From NCBI GenBank assembly GCA_963422685.1, contig OY730442.1, positions 1,736,001 to 1,800,000 of the forward strand: a stretch of DNA of 64,000 nt. Reading direction: 5' to 3'. The stretch comes from Spongiihabitans sp963422685. Lineage in GTDB: Bacteria; Pseudomonadota; Gammaproteobacteria; Arenicellales; Poriferihabitantaceae. Below the pieces are notes generated by a model. That model saw nothing but the letters and a program-made list of their open reading frames with translations, searched no databases and had not been told where the DNA came from. The position numbers and the translations under genes are program-made. Positions 63,915 through 64,000 of this stretch are shown here, one piece after another; within the stretch, counting starts at the first letter, position 1, and the number at the start of each line of letters is the position of its first letter.

Positions 63915-64000
63915 TTATGTGGCAGGGGCTGTTCCGCCGGCTTCGCCAATTCCAGTAATTTCGATTTCTGTAAATTGCTGACGGTGTCCCTGGGTACGAC
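63915..64000 (-). CDS. rplU: 50S ribosomal protein L21 (partial, C-terminus only)
   Basis: The frame enters at the right edge and ends with TAA at 63915. The visible 28 residues include RTQGHRQQFTEIEITGI, the conserved C-terminal end of bL21, followed by a short Gly/Ala-rich tail. Position upstream of rpmA is as expected. Confidence 0.88.
   Translation of the reverse strand, partial: RTQGHRQQFTEIEITGIGEAGGTAPAT

Overview
The window looks like chromosomal DNA of a gammaproteobacterium of roughly 50 % GC. The main reason is gene order: birA-coaX-SPOR protein, then tRNA-Thr/Tyr/Gly/Thr, tuf, tRNA-Trp, secE, nusG, rplKAJL and rpoBC, and at the other end ratA-rnfH facing smpB, rpsT, proB-obgE and rpmA-rplU. 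The presence of aceK, dksA and rraA fits this. I cannot place it more precisely from sequence alone.

Layout. 1-2946: a hydantoinase/oxoprolinase pair (hyuB open at the left edge, hyuA). 3266-6896: ispG, diverging from birA-coaX-SPOR protein. 7142-9701: stable-RNA cluster with tuf. Its first gene, tRNA-Thr(UGU), is split after the anticodon by a 333-nt group I intron. 9774-21576: secE-nusG and the ribosomal protein/RNA polymerase operon with recognisable leaders. 21577-23157: a gene-poor, decayed stretch with a trace of a Mu-like phage protease and a run of 15 C. 23158-35159: central metabolism and mixed genes (aldolase, pyruvate kinase, a secreted protein, a thiamine-binding-like protein with two coupled ATP-grasp genes, Fe-alcohol dehydrogenase, xthA, an aminotransferase/omega-amidase pair, an Atm1-type ABC exporter). 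35281-36315: a broken restriction-modification locus. 36594-40033: small redox genes. 40174-44949: CobT/CobS-like proteins, a frameshifted membrane protein, hemH and a CbiX-like chelatase. 45028-51917: HAD hydrolase, selO, the glyoxylate-shunt genes aceA-aceK, rraA and dksA. 52339-59070: a GC-rich foreign block with a large nuclease-methyltransferase, a coupled pentapeptide-repeat membrane protein, a relic of a second methyltransferase, an unknown protein and a decayed integrase. 59533-64000: ordinary housekeeping genes.

How the parts work together. The core block supplies the translation and transcription machinery. L1- and L10-type leader structures and an rplL-rpoB hairpin suggest the usual feedback control of ribosomal protein and polymerase synthesis. 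Isocitrate lyase and the isocitrate dehydrogenase kinase/phosphatase control flow between the TCA cycle and the glyoxylate shunt. Pyruvate kinase and class I aldolase form a glycolytic pair. The GC-rich block has the character of a defence island.

The strongest unusual observation is the self-splicing-type intron in the essential-looking tRNA-Thr(UGU) gene. Next are the GC-rich methyltransferase/pentapeptide/unknown-gene island and the unassigned operon with two ATP-grasp proteins.
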